Shown here in pieces: positions 17,101-25,706 of a stretch of DNA of 64,000 nucleotides; the stretch's first letter is position 1; every line of letters starts with the position of its first letter. A program made the position numbers and the translations under genes. The notes under the pieces are model-generated. The model was not told where the DNA came from. It was given only the letters and a program-made list of their open reading frames with translations, and did not search any database. This DNA is from Halorubellus salinus (GTDB taxonomy: Archaea > Halobacteriota > Halobacteria > Halobacteriales > Natrialbaceae), in NCBI RefSeq assembly GCF_020567525.1, contig NZ_JAJCVI010000001.1:496001-560000 (forward strand), given 5' to 3'.

Positions 17101-18339
17101 ATGGCACGCGCACGACTCCTCGCCGTCGCCGCCCTCTACGCAGCGACCCTCCTCGCGGTGGCCGGATTACTCGCATCGGTCCTCGTCGCCCCCATGGTCC
17201 AGTTGGGCCCGTTACCGGTCCTCTTCGTGGCCGGGTACATCGCCCTCGGTGCCCTCGACAGCGACGGACTGGAGCCGAAGTACGTCGTCCCGCTCGGCGT
17301 CTGCATCCTCGTTGCAGGCACGTACTGGGGGGTCGGCCAGCTCGGGCCCACCCTCCAGTTCGGCGGCGTCGTCGAGACGGTCGGTCTCGGGGCCGTCCAG
17401 GCCGCCGCCGCGGTCCTCGTCGTCGCCGTCCTCGTCACCGTCGCCGTCCCCCTCGCAGTCCATCGATACGCGTGGCGGGAACTCCGAGACACGGCCGTCA
17501 CCGACGTCGACCGTACGGACGCGCTCGCCGACCGGTTCGCGGCACACGCTCCGCCGCGACTGGACGTCGCCGTCCTCGACGACAGCGACCCCGCCGTGTA
17601 CGTCGTCGACGACGGCCGACGCGCGGTCCTCGGGTTCACGGCCGGTGCGACCGACGTCCTCGACGACCACGAACGCGAGGCGGTGGTCGCTCGGGAACTC
17701 ACTCGCGTCGTCGACCGGGAAGCGCTCGCGTCGTTCTGGGCGAGCGCGCTCGCGTTCGCGGTCTCGCGTCTCGTCGACCCCGTCACGACCCAGGTGTACG
17801 ACGCGCGAGCCGGCGGGAAGGTCCGCCTCCCGTACTGGTTCGTCGCCCCCCTGAAGCTCGTCGCTGCCCTCCTCGCCCTCTTCGTGCTGTTCGTCGTCCC
17901 GACGGGAATCCTCGGAGTCGTCCTGGACGTCAACCCGTTCCTGGTCGCGTTCGGGTACGCAAGCGGCACGCTCGTCACCGGGTTCGCCATCACGAAGGCT
18001 GCACGATGGCTCGCTCGCGACATCGCGACCGACGCCGTCATCACCGCCGACGAACACGGCGCCGTCCTCGTCGGCGACGCCGCCCCGCTCGCCGCCGCCC
18101 TCCGGAAACTCCACGCGACCGACACCGACGCCGCTACCGACGAGCTAGCTCGGGACGACGACGACGGCGGCGACGACAACGACCGCCACGAGGACACCCT
18201 CGACGCGTTCGACGGCCTCGTTCACTTCCCGACCGACCGCGTCGCCGTCGCCGACCGACTCGACGCGCTCGACGCCGTCGCCGACCGACTCGACGACCGA
18301 CCCGGCGGGTTCGACGACACCGCGAACACCAGTTCTTAA
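17101..18339 (+). CDS. Second HtpX/M48-like membrane protein lacking the zinc site
   Basis: A 412-aa paralogue of the preceding gene with the same order of segments: N-terminal membrane helices (about 1-130), 'PAVYVVDDGRRAVLGFTAGA' near 165-185, the degenerate catalytic helix, a membrane hairpin (about 250-310), and a C-terminal AALRKL plus 'FPTDRVAVADRL' tail. Here the HExxH position reads Arg198-Glu199-Leu-Thr-Arg202: the Glu is kept but both His are Arg. The C-terminal region carries an extra acidic insert. ATG 17101 is used; a GTG at 17077 is an alternative. It lies 33 bases after its paralogue, so they are co-transcribed and probably form a pair. Confidence 0.75.
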   Translation: MARARLLAVAALYAATLLAVAGLLASVLVAPMVQLGPLPVLFVAGYIALGALDSDGLEPKYVVPLGVCILVAGTYWGVGQLGPTLQFGGVVETVGLGAVQAAAAVLVVAVLVTVAVPLAVHRYAWRELRDTAVTDVDRTDALADRFAAHAPPRLDVAVLDDSDPAVYVVDDGRRAVLGFTAGATDVLDDHEREAVVARELTRVVDREALASFWASALAFAVSRLVDPVTTQVYDARAGGKVRLPYWFVAPLKLVAALLALFVLFVVPTGILGVVLDVNPFLVAFGYASGTLVTGFAITKAARWLARDIATDAVITADEHGAVLVGDAAPLAAALRKLHATDTDAATDELARDDDDGGDDNDRHEDTLDAFDGLVHFPTDRVAVADRLDALDAVADRLDDRPGGFDDTANTSS

Positions 18340-18363
18340 GCTCACGCCGACGTACGAGCAGTC

Positions 18364-18927
18364 ATGGTCCTGAAGGAGTCAGACTCGACGCTCGGCGCAG
18401 GCGACGTCGCACCGGACTTCGAACTCCGCGGCACCGACGGCGAGACCCACGGCCTCGACGACTTCGCCGACAACGAAGCGCTGCTCGTCGTGTTCACGTG
18501 CAACCACTGCCCGTACGCGAAGGCGAAGTTCGACCTCCTGAACGAGCTCGCCGCCGAGTACGACGACGTCGCCGTCGTCGGCATCAACCCGAACGACGCC
18601 GAGGAGTACCCCGACGACTCCTTCGACGCGATGGTCGAGTACGTCGAGGACGGCCGCGTCCAGTACGACGCGTACCTCCGCGACGGATCCCAGTCGGTCG
18701 CGTCCGCGTACGGCGCCGTCTGTACGCCCGACCCGTTCCTCTTCGAGAACGACGACGGGACGTTCCGGCTCGCGTACCACGGCCGGCTCGACGACGCACT
18801 CAACCCCGACGACGAACCGTCGCGGTTCCAGATCCGCGAAGCCATCGACGCCGTCCTCGCGGGTGAGGACGTCGACGTGGAATGGCAGCCCTCGCAGGGC
18901 TGCTCGATAAAGTGGAGTGAGAACTGA
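18364..18927 (+). CDS. Thioredoxin-fold redoxin (AhpC/TSA-like)
   Basis: A 187-aa cytoplasmic thioredoxin-fold protein. The N-terminal 'APDFELRGTDGETHGLDDF' is typical of the redoxin group. The active site is CNHCPYAKAK near residue 44, with two Cys in a CxxC arrangement; extra Cys residues occur near the C-terminus (GCSIKW). Members of this haloarchaeal group are annotated as thioredoxin family or peroxiredoxin-like; a specific electron donor is unknown. The TATA-like TTCTTAAG (18331-18341) contains the stop codon of the upstream gene, and transcription would begin at about the ATG, making it leaderless. Confidence 0.9.
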   Translation: MVLKESDSTLGAGDVAPDFELRGTDGETHGLDDFADNEALLVVFTCNHCPYAKAKFDLLNELAAEYDDVAVVGINPNDAEEYPDDSFDAMVEYVEDGRVQYDAYLRDGSQSVASAYGAVCTPDPFLFENDDGTFRLAYHGRLDDALNPDDEPSRFQIREAIDAVLAGEDVDVEWQPSQGCSIKWSEN

Positions 18928-18958
18928 CCCCCGGCCGCCGTCCCCGCTCTCTCTGCTG

Positions 18959-19861
18959 TCAGTGCTCGACGAGGACTCGCGAGACCCGGCGTCGTAGCGA
19001 GCGCGTCTCCTCGACCGCACTCGTCCCGAGCGAGAGGACCGGGTAACTCGACGGCAGGTCACCGTACACGTACTCGTAGAGGGTCGCCGGGCCGCCGGCT
19101 TGTCCGACGACGTGCCGTTGCTCGTGGATGTCGGCCTGCCGCGACTCCAGGAGCGAGACGGTCGTGTCGCGAGTCGACTGGATCGCTTGCCAGTCCGCGA
19201 TCAGGTCCGCTCGCGGTCGGTCCGGGTTCGGGTCCACGTCCGAGAGCGTCTCGTCGACGTCGGCGAGCGTTCGCGTACACGACGACACCGACTCCTGTTC
19301 CGCGTCGAGTGCGGCGAGCAGCCGCTCGCGGCGCTGTTTGGCTTGCAGTGCGGACGCGTGCAGCGTCCGTTTCAACTGTGGGGAGAGGATGGCACCGTTC
19401 TGGACGGCGAGCGCCACGTCGTCGCCGAACTCGGCGGCCATGTGTTCGACGAGCGAGTCGTCGTACTCGTCGTCGTAGTGCGGGACGTCCATGACCGTCT
19501 GCCGGTAGGCGTCGACGACGTCCGTGAGGCGGCCGACGCGCGACCCGGTGGCCGTCATCGGACCGCCGTCGGTGAGTCGCGGGTTCTCGCTGTCGATACC
19601 GCTCAGGGCGTCGACGAACGCGGCGAACGCGTCGCGTTCGCTCTGCGTTCGGTCGCGTTCCGCGTCGAGCGCGTCGACCGCGTCGTGGAGTCGGGAGAGC
19701 GCGAGGAGGACGGCTGCGGCGAACAGGACCGTCGCGACAGCGGCGAGCGCCTGCGTGAGGACGTCGGCGGGAACGCAGAGCCCCTCGGCGAGGCACGTTT
19801 CGCCAGTCGCCCCTATCTGTCGTTGGGACACCCGCGTGAGTCCTGGCGAGGAGAGTGACAT
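18959..19861 (-). CDS. Coiled-coil membrane protein (DUF7260-like)
   Basis: A 300-aa haloarchaeal protein. One hydrophobic helix near residues 35-55 is followed by a long helical region (about 55-100, 'LHDAVDALDAERDRTQSERDAF') and a second coiled-coil (about 170-260). It ends in a small C-terminal block 'GGPATLYEYVYGDL'. The pattern matches what I know as DUF7260, of unknown function; this assignment is from memory. The ATG at 19861 follows the promoter region. It converges on the redoxin gene with a 31-base gap. No enzyme motif is seen. Confidence 0.72.
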   Translation of the reverse strand: MSLSSPGLTRVSQRQIGATGETCLAEGLCVPADVLTQALAAVATVLFAAAVLLALSRLHDAVDALDAERDRTQSERDAFAAFVDALSGIDSENPRLTDGGPMTATGSRVGRLTDVVDAYRQTVMDVPHYDDEYDDSLVEHMAAEFGDDVALAVQNGAILSPQLKRTLHASALQAKQRRERLLAALDAEQESVSSCTRTLADVDETLSDVDPNPDRPRADLIADWQAIQSTRDTTVSLLESRQADIHEQRHVVGQAGGPATLYEYVYGDLPSSYPVLSLGTSAVEETRSLRRRVSRVLVEH

Positions 19862-20032
19862 CGTATGCCCTTCCTTGACACGGCGACCGAATAATAGTTG
19901 TCCCTCATCCCGGACAACCAACCATTTCCAGCGGTAGCGTCTGACGCACGCTGACGTCGCTATCGGTCCCAATCAGACGAACAGCATGACAGAAAACGCA
20001 CGTGTCTGATAGGGTGGTCGTCGACCGCCTCG

Positions 20033-21157
20033 TCAGACCGCCCGCCGGTACTGCCGCGGCCACTCGACGGCGTCCTCTCGATCCAGTGTCTCGGCGGCGT
20101 GCACCGCGAAGTACGGGTCGCGGAGGTGCTGTCGGCCGACGATAGCGAGGTCCGCACGGTCGTTTCGGACGAGCGCGTCGGCCTGTTCGGCGGTCGTGAT
20201 ACCGCCGACCGCGCCGACGAGCGCCTTCCCGTCGACCGCCTCGCGGACGCGTTCGGCGTACGGTACCTGGTAGTTCGGACCTGCGTCCGGGAGTTGCTGG
20301 TCGGGATGCAGGCCACCGGCGGAGACGTCGACGAGGTCGACGACGCCGTCGGTCGCGAGGTCCGCTGCGAGCGCGGCGCAGTCGTCGACGGTCCACGAGT
20401 CGCGGTCCGGGAGCCAGTCCGTCGCCGAGAACCGCACGAACACCGGCTTCTCGCCGGGGAACGCGTCGCGAACCGCGGTGCAGACCTCGCGGACGACGCG
20501 CGTTCGCGCCTCGAAGCTCCCACCGTAGCGGTCCTCGCGACGGTTCGTGACCGGACTCAGGAACTCGTGGAGCAGGTACCCGTGTGCAGCGTGCACCTCG
20601 ACGACGTCGAACCCGGCGTCGTCGGCTCGTTCGGCCGCCGCGACGAAGTCGTCGACGAGCGCTTCGACGTCCGTCGTCGACATCGTCTCCACGTGCTTGA
20701 CGTCGGCGTCGTCGCTGCGTTCGTCGTCGCCCTCGCGCCAGGGGTACGCGTCGGCGCTCGGCGACGGCGCCACCCAGCCGTCGCCGTTCGGACCGACCGG
20801 GACCGAATCGTCCCACGGCGGGCGCTTGCTCCCCTTGTGGCCGGCGTGGGCGAGCTGGACGCCCGAGAGCGCGCCGTACTCCTCGCAGAACTCGGTTATC
20901 GGTTCGAGCGCGTCGACGTGCGCGTCGCTCCACAGCCCGAGGTCGTGCGTGCTGATGCGGCCGTCGGGGCGGACGGCGGTGGCTTCGGTCATGACGATAC
21001 CCGCACCGCCGACGGCGCGCGATTCCAGGTGCTGGCGGTGCCATTCGGTCGCGAGCCCGTCCTGCTCGGGACAGGAGTACTGGCACATCGGCGAGACCAT
21101 CACGCGATTTCGCGCGGTTCGGTCGCGCATGGAGAGGTCGCTGAACAGGTCACTCAT
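20033..21157 (-). CDS. Old yellow enzyme family NAD(P)H:flavin oxidoreductase (YqjM type)
   Basis: A 374-aa FMN-binding TIM-barrel ene-reductase. The YqjM-class marker SPMCQYS (Cys about 25) is present, as is 'VQLAHAGHKG' and the substrate/flavin His block 'EVHAAHGYLLHEFLSP', followed by 'NRREDRYGGS'. The C-terminus contains the phosphate-binding 'ALVGAVGGITT' region. Such enzymes reduce activated C=C bonds of enones with NAD(P)H; the natural substrate is unknown. The gene is alone and divergent from the BtpA gene across 334 bases. Confidence 0.93.
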   Translation of the reverse strand: MSDLFSDLSMRDRTARNRVMVSPMCQYSCPEQDGLATEWHRQHLESRAVGGAGIVMTEATAVRPDGRISTHDLGLWSDAHVDALEPITEFCEEYGALSGVQLAHAGHKGSKRPPWDDSVPVGPNGDGWVAPSPSADAYPWREGDDERSDDADVKHVETMSTTDVEALVDDFVAAAERADDAGFDVVEVHAAHGYLLHEFLSPVTNRREDRYGGSFEARTRVVREVCTAVRDAFPGEKPVFVRFSATDWLPDRDSWTVDDCAALAADLATDGVVDLVDVSAGGLHPDQQLPDAGPNYQVPYAERVREAVDGKALVGAVGGITTAEQADALVRNDRADLAIVGRQHLRDPYFAVHAAETLDREDAVEWPRQYRRAV

Positions 21158-21491
21158 CGACGCGGGATTGTCGTGGCGTTCGGAAAACGGTCGCGCTACG
21201 ATGCGGGACTTGCCGGCGGACGCAGCGAGTCCGGGCGTGATGAGCGCGAGGCGTGGCGGTATCGACGAGCGTGGTGGTGGGCGCGACGCGTGGCGAGGTC
21301 GGCGACGCTGCCGCTGCCAGCCGTGGCGAGCAGGTCACCCGTGGGGGTCGGTGCGTCGGCGGGTGACGCTCCCGTCTGGACCGACGCACCGCGGCTCAGT
21401 GCATCGCCGACCCTCGCCGCCTCCCGGTACGTGAACCGTCGGAACCGGTGAGTCGGAACGGTCTTTGTCTGCGCGGTTCGACCGATTCGGT
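21158..21491. other. Intergenic region with an 11-base inverted repeat
   Basis: This 334-base stretch between divergent genes holds no supportable gene. It contains a perfect inverted repeat, CGGTGCGTCGG at 21349-21359 and its complement at 21381-21391, with a 21-base loop. It lies about 100 bases before the BtpA-family start. Confidence 0.6.
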
Positions 21492-22304
21492 ATGGAGCTA
21501 GCGTCGCGGTTCGGGACGACGTCGCCGGTGGTCGGGATGGTGCATCTACCGCCGCTCCCGGGTGCGCCCGGGTTCGACGGGGACCGGGTGGCGCTCCGGG
21601 AGCGAGCGGTAGCGGACGCGCGAGCGCTCGAGTCGGGTGGCGTGGACGCGGTGCTCGTCGAGAACTTCGGTGACGCGCCGTTCTATCCGGACGAGGTGCC
21701 GACGCACACGGTGGCGGACGTGAGCGTGCTCGCTCGCGCGGTCGTCGAGGCGGTAGATATCCCAGTGGGCGTGAACGTCCTGCGGAACGACGCGGACGCG
21801 GCGCTGTCGGCGGCCGCGGCGGCGGGCGGCGAGTTCGTTCGCGTGAACGTCCACGTCGGGTCGAGCGTCACCGACCAGGGCGTCCTGGAGGGACGGGCGT
21901 TCGAGACGATGCGTCGCCGGGAGCGGCTGGACGCGGACGTCGCGGTCCTCGCCGACGTCGACGTGAAGCACGCTGCACCGCTCGGTGGGCGGCCGCTCGC
22001 GGAGCGCGTCGCGGACGTCGTCGAGCGCGGGCTCGCCGACGGCGTCGTCGTCTCCGGGTCGGGGACCGGGCGGCCGACGGACGACGAGACGCTCGCGGCG
22101 GTCCGGGAGACGCTCGACGCGGTGGCGCCGGAGACGCCGCTGTTCGTCGGGAGTGGCGTGACGAACGAGACCGTCGCGGCGACGCTCGACGTCGCCGACG
22201 GCGTGATCGTCGGCACGGCGCTCAAGAAGGCAGCGGAGACGACGAACCGCGTCGACCCGGAACGGGTCAGTGAACTCGTCGAATCGGCGAACGATCGAGC
22301 GTAG
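21492..22304 (+). CDS. BtpA/SgcQ family TIM-barrel protein
   Basis: A 270-aa BtpA family protein. BtpA was described as a factor needed for photosystem I stability in cyanobacteria, while SgcQ relatives lie in sugar operons. The biochemical role in archaea is not known. The family start 'VVGMVHLPPLPGAPG' is clear, as are ESGGVDAVLVENFGD, 'VNVLRNDADAALSAA', and 'VVSGSGTGRPT' with a C-terminal 'DGVIVGTALKK' phosphate-binding loop. The ATG at 21492 gives the family-typical N-terminus; an upstream frame start at 21465 is less likely. Confidence 0.9.
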   Translation: MELASRFGTTSPVVGMVHLPPLPGAPGFDGDRVALRERAVADARALESGGVDAVLVENFGDAPFYPDEVPTHTVADVSVLARAVVEAVDIPVGVNVLRNDADAALSAAAAAGGEFVRVNVHVGSSVTDQGVLEGRAFETMRRRERLDADVAVLADVDVKHAAPLGGRPLAERVADVVERGLADGVVVSGSGTGRPTDDETLAAVRETLDAVAPETPLFVGSGVTNETVAATLDVADGVIVGTALKKAAETTNRVDPERVSELVESANDRA

Positions 22305-22348
22305 ATAGGATAGGACCCGGAGGATCGAGCGTGGACGGAGTCGTCTTG

Positions 22349-22450
22349 GGCGGTCTCGATGCTGGACTCGGCTTAGGCGGTCTCGATGCTGGACTCGGCT
22401 TAGGCGGTCTCGATGCTGGACTCGGCTTAGGCGGTCTCGATGCTGGACTC
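22349..22450 (-). repeat. 27-base tandem repeat carrying a gene's last codons and stop
   Basis: Three exact 27-base units (22349-22375, 22376-22402, 22403-22429) and a partial fourth (22430-22450) run head to tail. On the minus strand each unit reads the final codons ESSIETA plus TAA of the Hsp20-like gene. The true stop is in the unit at 22403-22429, and the remaining two units lie downstream in the same frame. Confidence 0.9.
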
Positions 22451-22762
22451 GTCGATGGCGTCGAGAGGGTCGGTGGCGGCTTCCGTGAAGACCACCTCGA
22501 TGATGCCGTTGTTGTAGGAGACGGTGACCGGCGTGGGGTTGACGAGTGAGGGGAGCGTCACCGTCCAGCGTGGGCCGCGCGGGCTGCCGACGAAGACCGT
22601 GGCCTCGGTGTCGTTGGCGGCGACTCCGAGGTTCGTCTTCGGGATGTCGGTCGGGACGTCGGCGACTGCGTGGACGAGACCGTCGGTCTCGTAGGTCGTC
22701 CAGAGGACCGCTCGACTCGCCGTTCCAGCGCGGTCGTCCCCCACTTCGTTGAATCTGTTCAC
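22427..22762 (-). CDS. Hsp20/alpha-crystallin-like small protein
   Basis: A 111-aa protein resembling the C-terminal alpha-crystallin-like domain of haloarchaeal small heat-shock proteins. The beta-rich stretch 'TVTLPSLVNPTPVTVSYNNGIIEVVF' matches the last strands, where Hsp20 proteins read 'V.....NGVLEV'. The usual C-terminal IXI anchoring motif is not obvious. The GTG at 22762 is the start: a TATA-like TTAATACC near 22783-22790 places transcription at the start codon. The last eight codons lie in a 27-base tandem repeat that continues past the stop. The assignment is moderate. Confidence 0.65.
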   Translation of the reverse strand: MNRFNEVGDDRAGTASRAVLWTTYETDGLVHAVADVPTDIPKTNLGVAANDTEATVFVGSPRGPRWTVTLPSLVNPTPVTVSYNNGIIEVVFTEAATDPLDAIDESSIETA

Positions 22763-22910
22763 GTCACATATACGTCGTGTTAGGTATTAACATGATTGGT
22801 TGCGGTAGCAGGGTTCGAAGCCCACAGCGTTCGGTAACGCGTCGTTACCGAGCGTTCGCGACAGGACGAGTGGTAGGGGAGAGAGCGGTACTGGTCACCG
22901 GGTCGCTGGA

Positions 22911-23351
22911 CTACGCGTCGGCCGGACCCGGGACGAGCGGACGGAGCGTCGACACTCGCGCGTTCTCCTTGATCATGATGCCCTCGCCGCCGACGGACAG
23001 CGGGACGAGCGGGAGGTGGTCGTCGACGCGGAGCGACGGATGGGACGCGCCGCGAGCGAGCACCTTGTTCCGCGCCTGGAGGTGCATCGGGTCCTCGCCG
23101 ACGAAGAACTCGTTGTACTGGACGACGTACTGGCCGGCGTCGAGATGCCACCACTGGTACTCGTCGTCGGGGTTCCGACGCGTCAACTCGCAGGGCTCCA
23201 GGTCCGCCTCCGCGAGCTCGTCCCCGCCGAAGTCCACGCGCCCCGGCGAAGCGACCTCGTGGATGGCGGCGACCGTGAGGTCGACGCCGCGCTCGTCCAC
23301 TTGCGTCTCGGGATGCAGCAAACCATCGACGACGTCGGTGAGTTCCGGCAT
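22911..23351 (-). CDS. dUTPase/dCTP deaminase-like protein, divergent
   Basis: A 146-aa protein of the trimeric dUTPase/dCTP-deaminase fold. The N-terminal 'ERGVDLTVAAIHEVASPGRVDF' and the middle 'LDAGQYVVQYNEFF' match haloarchaeal Dut proteins. However, the region that should hold the catalytic 'PRSSLMRNS' and 'DAGYEG' sequences instead reads 'LQARNKVLARGASHPSLRVDD'. It may therefore bind nucleotides or another ligand without the standard activity. The ATG at 23351 lies 20-25 bases after a TATA-like CTTTTTCATCC on the minus strand. Divergent from the MscS gene. Confidence 0.68.
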   Translation of the reverse strand: MPELTDVVDGLLHPETQVDERGVDLTVAAIHEVASPGRVDFGGDELAEADLEPCELTRRNPDDEYQWWHLDAGQYVVQYNEFFVGEDPMHLQARNKVLARGASHPSLRVDDHLPLVPLSVGGEGIMIKENARVSTLRPLVPGPADA

Positions 23352-23444
23352 ACGTCGACCTAGGAGCGGCCGGATGAAAAAGCCCCACGGCGACGGCTCC
23401 GCCGTGACCGAAGGCATTAGTGGGGGCGTCGTGTGGATGCGGGC

Positions 23445-24392
23445 GTGAAACGACCGGTCGGGTACGGTTCCTTGCTCGCCGCGGGCGGGCTGTTCGTCGC
23501 GACGAACGTCCTCCGCAGTACGTGGACCGCCGGCCGCGAGCTGACGACGGTCGAGGTGTGGGTGCTCAAGGGGCTGCTCGCGGCCGCCGTCGGGCTCGCG
23601 GCGTACGGCGGGTACCTGCTCGCGTCCCGGGTCGTCGCTCGCTGGAGCGCTGACCGCCGCCGCCAGCACGACCTCCGGAACCTCCTCCGACTCGGGTTCG
23701 GGCTCGTCGGCGCGGTCGGCGTCGCCGGCGCGGTCACCGACCAGTGGGTGGGCGTCCTGTTCAGCCTCGGCGTCGTCGGGTTCGCGATCACGTTCGCACT
23801 CCAACAGCCGATGTTCTCGCTACTCGGGTGGGTGTACGTGATGACGATGCGACCGTTCCAGGTCGGGGACCGCGTCCGGATCGACGAGGCCCGCGGGGAC
23901 GTCGCCGAGATCGACTTCCTCGTGACGACGCTCTGGGAGGTCCACGGGGACCTCGTCGAATCCCATCAGCCGTCCGGGCGACGCGTCACGGTCCCGAACA
24001 GCGTCGTCCTCCAGGAGGAGGTGTACAACTACACGAACGAGGCGTTCCCGTACGTGTGGACGGAGACGACGATACAGGTGTCCTACGAGACCGACCTCGC
24101 GTTCGCCCGCGACCTCGCTCGCGAGGTCGCCGACGACTACTGCGGCGACGAGATGGCCGCGCGCATCGCGGAGTACCGCGAGCACCTCGAGGAGACGCCC
24201 GTCGACCTGGACGTCAACGACCGGCCGACGGTGAACGTCGAACAGGCCGAGTCGTGGGTGGAACTACACGTCCGCGTGCTCGTGGACCCCCGGAACATCC
24301 AGACGGCGGAGAACGACCTCTACGCGGCGATACTGACCGCGTTCAAGGATCACCCGGACCGCATCAGTTACCCGGTCGGCCGCTTCCGGTGA
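23445..24392 (+). CDS. Small-conductance mechanosensitive channel (MscS family)
   Basis: A 315-aa integral membrane channel that opens under membrane tension and releases solutes after hypo-osmotic shock. Hydrophobic helices are at about 8-25, 35-60 and 75-115; the last is the Gly/Ala-rich pore helix 'FSLGVVGFAITFALQQPMF'. The beta-domain 'MTMRPFQVGDRVRID' and 'GRRVTVPNSVV' follow, then a long C-terminal cytoplasmic domain. The GTG at 23445 is preferred over the in-frame GTG at 23433 because a TATA-like GGCATTAGTGG (near 23414) places the transcript start at about 23441. Confidence 0.93.
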   Translation: MKRPVGYGSLLAAGGLFVATNVLRSTWTAGRELTTVEVWVLKGLLAAAVGLAAYGGYLLASRVVARWSADRRRQHDLRNLLRLGFGLVGAVGVAGAVTDQWVGVLFSLGVVGFAITFALQQPMFSLLGWVYVMTMRPFQVGDRVRIDEARGDVAEIDFLVTTLWEVHGDLVESHQPSGRRVTVPNSVVLQEEVYNYTNEAFPYVWTETTIQVSYETDLAFARDLAREVADDYCGDEMAARIAEYREHLEETPVDLDVNDRPTVNVEQAESWVELHVRVLVDPRNIQTAENDLYAAILTAFKDHPDRISYPVGRFR

Positions 24393-24483
24393 CGCGTCGG
24401 ACGGGGCCGACGGTCGCGGTTGCTCGAACGGCGACGGTCGCGGTCGACGGGAGGTTGAAGGCCGCGGTGGGAGTACTCCCGTC

Positions 24484-25626
24484 ATGGTCGAGTCTCACGA
24501 CGTCATCGTCGTCGGCGTCGGCGGCATGGGGAGTGCGGCGTGCGCGCACCTCGCCGAGCGAGGTGTCGACGTCGTCGGCGTCGAGCGCTTCGACGTCCCC
24601 CACTCGAAGGGGTCGTCGCACGGGTCGACGCGCATCATCAGGAAGGCGTACCACGAGCACCCGGACTACGTGCCGCTCCTGGAGCGTGCGTACGAGAACT
24701 GGCGCGACCTCGAGGCCGCGACCGGCCGCGACCTCCTGCACGTCACTGGGTCGGTGAACGCGTGTCCGCCGGACGCGGACCTCGTCGCGAACGCTCGGGA
24801 GGCCTGCGAGACGCACGACCTCGCGTACGAGGAGTTGACGGGCGCGGAACTGAACGACCGCTATCCGGGGTACGGGTTGCCCGAGCACTACGACGTCCTC
24901 GTCCAGCCCGAAGGTGGGTTCCTGGACTGCGAGCGCGCGGTGAGCGCGCACGTCGAGCGCGCCCACGCCGCCGGTGGCACCGTTCGCGCTCGCGAGACGG
25001 TGACTGACTGGGCAGCGGACGACGACGGCGTGGTCGTCGAGACGGACCGCGACACGTACCGTGCGAACCGACTCGTGCTCGCTGCGGGCGCGTGGACCGG
25101 CGACCTCGTCGACGAGCTCGACGGCGTCGCCGTCCCCGAACGCCAGGTGCTCGGGTGGTTCCAGCCGCCGGCGGACCCGGACGCGTTCACGCCCGATGCG
25201 TTCCCGGTGTTCCTGACGGCGAACGAGGCGGGCACCGAGTACTACGGGTTCCCGCGGTACGACCGCCCGGGCGTGAAGCTCGGCGTCTACCATCACCTCC
25301 ACGAGGCGGTCGACCCGGACGACGTCGCCGCGCCGCGGCGCGAGGACGAGGAACTGCTCCGTGACGCGCTCCGCGAGCAGTTCCCGGGCGCGAACGGGCC
25401 GACGATGGGCTTGGAGACGTGCCTGTTCACGAACTCGCCGGACATGGACTTCGTCGTCGACACGCACCCCGAGCACGAGAACGTGGTCGTCGCCGCGGGC
25501 TTCTCCGGGCACGGGTTCAAGATGGCGAGCGCCATCGGCGAGGTGCTCGCGGACCTCGCGGTCGACGGCGACACCGACCTCCCCATCGACGCGTTCCGGA
25601 TGGACCGCGACGCGCTCGCGGACTGA
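24484..25626 (+). CDS. FAD-dependent oxidoreductase, monomeric sarcosine oxidase-like
   Basis: A 380-aa amine oxidase of the MSOX/N-methyltryptophan oxidase family. A dinucleotide-binding GVGGMGSAA near residues 11-19 is followed by 'GSSHGSTRIIRKAYHEHP', typical of MSOX. The Cys that carries covalent FAD in the family is present in ETCLFTNSPD near residue 315. 'AAGFSGHGFKMA' closes the FAD site. Reaction: oxidation of a secondary amine to aldehyde plus H2O2; the substrate (sarcosine, N-methyl amino acid or similar) is not defined. It is transcribed on its own. Confidence 0.92.
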   Translation: MVESHDVIVVGVGGMGSAACAHLAERGVDVVGVERFDVPHSKGSSHGSTRIIRKAYHEHPDYVPLLERAYENWRDLEAATGRDLLHVTGSVNACPPDADLVANAREACETHDLAYEELTGAELNDRYPGYGLPEHYDVLVQPEGGFLDCERAVSAHVERAHAAGGTVRARETVTDWAADDDGVVVETDRDTYRANRLVLAAGAWTGDLVDELDGVAVPERQVLGWFQPPADPDAFTPDAFPVFLTANEAGTEYYGFPRYDRPGVKLGVYHHLHEAVDPDDVAAPRREDEELLRDALREQFPGANGPTMGLETCLFTNSPDMDFVVDTHPEHENVVVAAGFSGHGFKMASAIGEVLADLAVDGDTDLPIDAFRMDRDALAD

Positions 25627-25706
25627 CCTCCGCGGTTCGATCCGCGCTCGCGACCCCCGAGGGCGACGGAGCAACCCTTACGGTGTCCGTGGGCGCACTC
25701 TCGCGC

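Noticed and set aside
22349-22450. CRISPR-like look of the 27-base repeats
   Set aside because: Units are directly head to tail with no spacers, and they encode the end of a gene.
22800-22845. tRNA-like GGGTTCGAAGCCC on the plus strand
   Set aside because: Only a three-base T-stem; no acceptor stem, D-arm or anticodon arm could be drawn around it.
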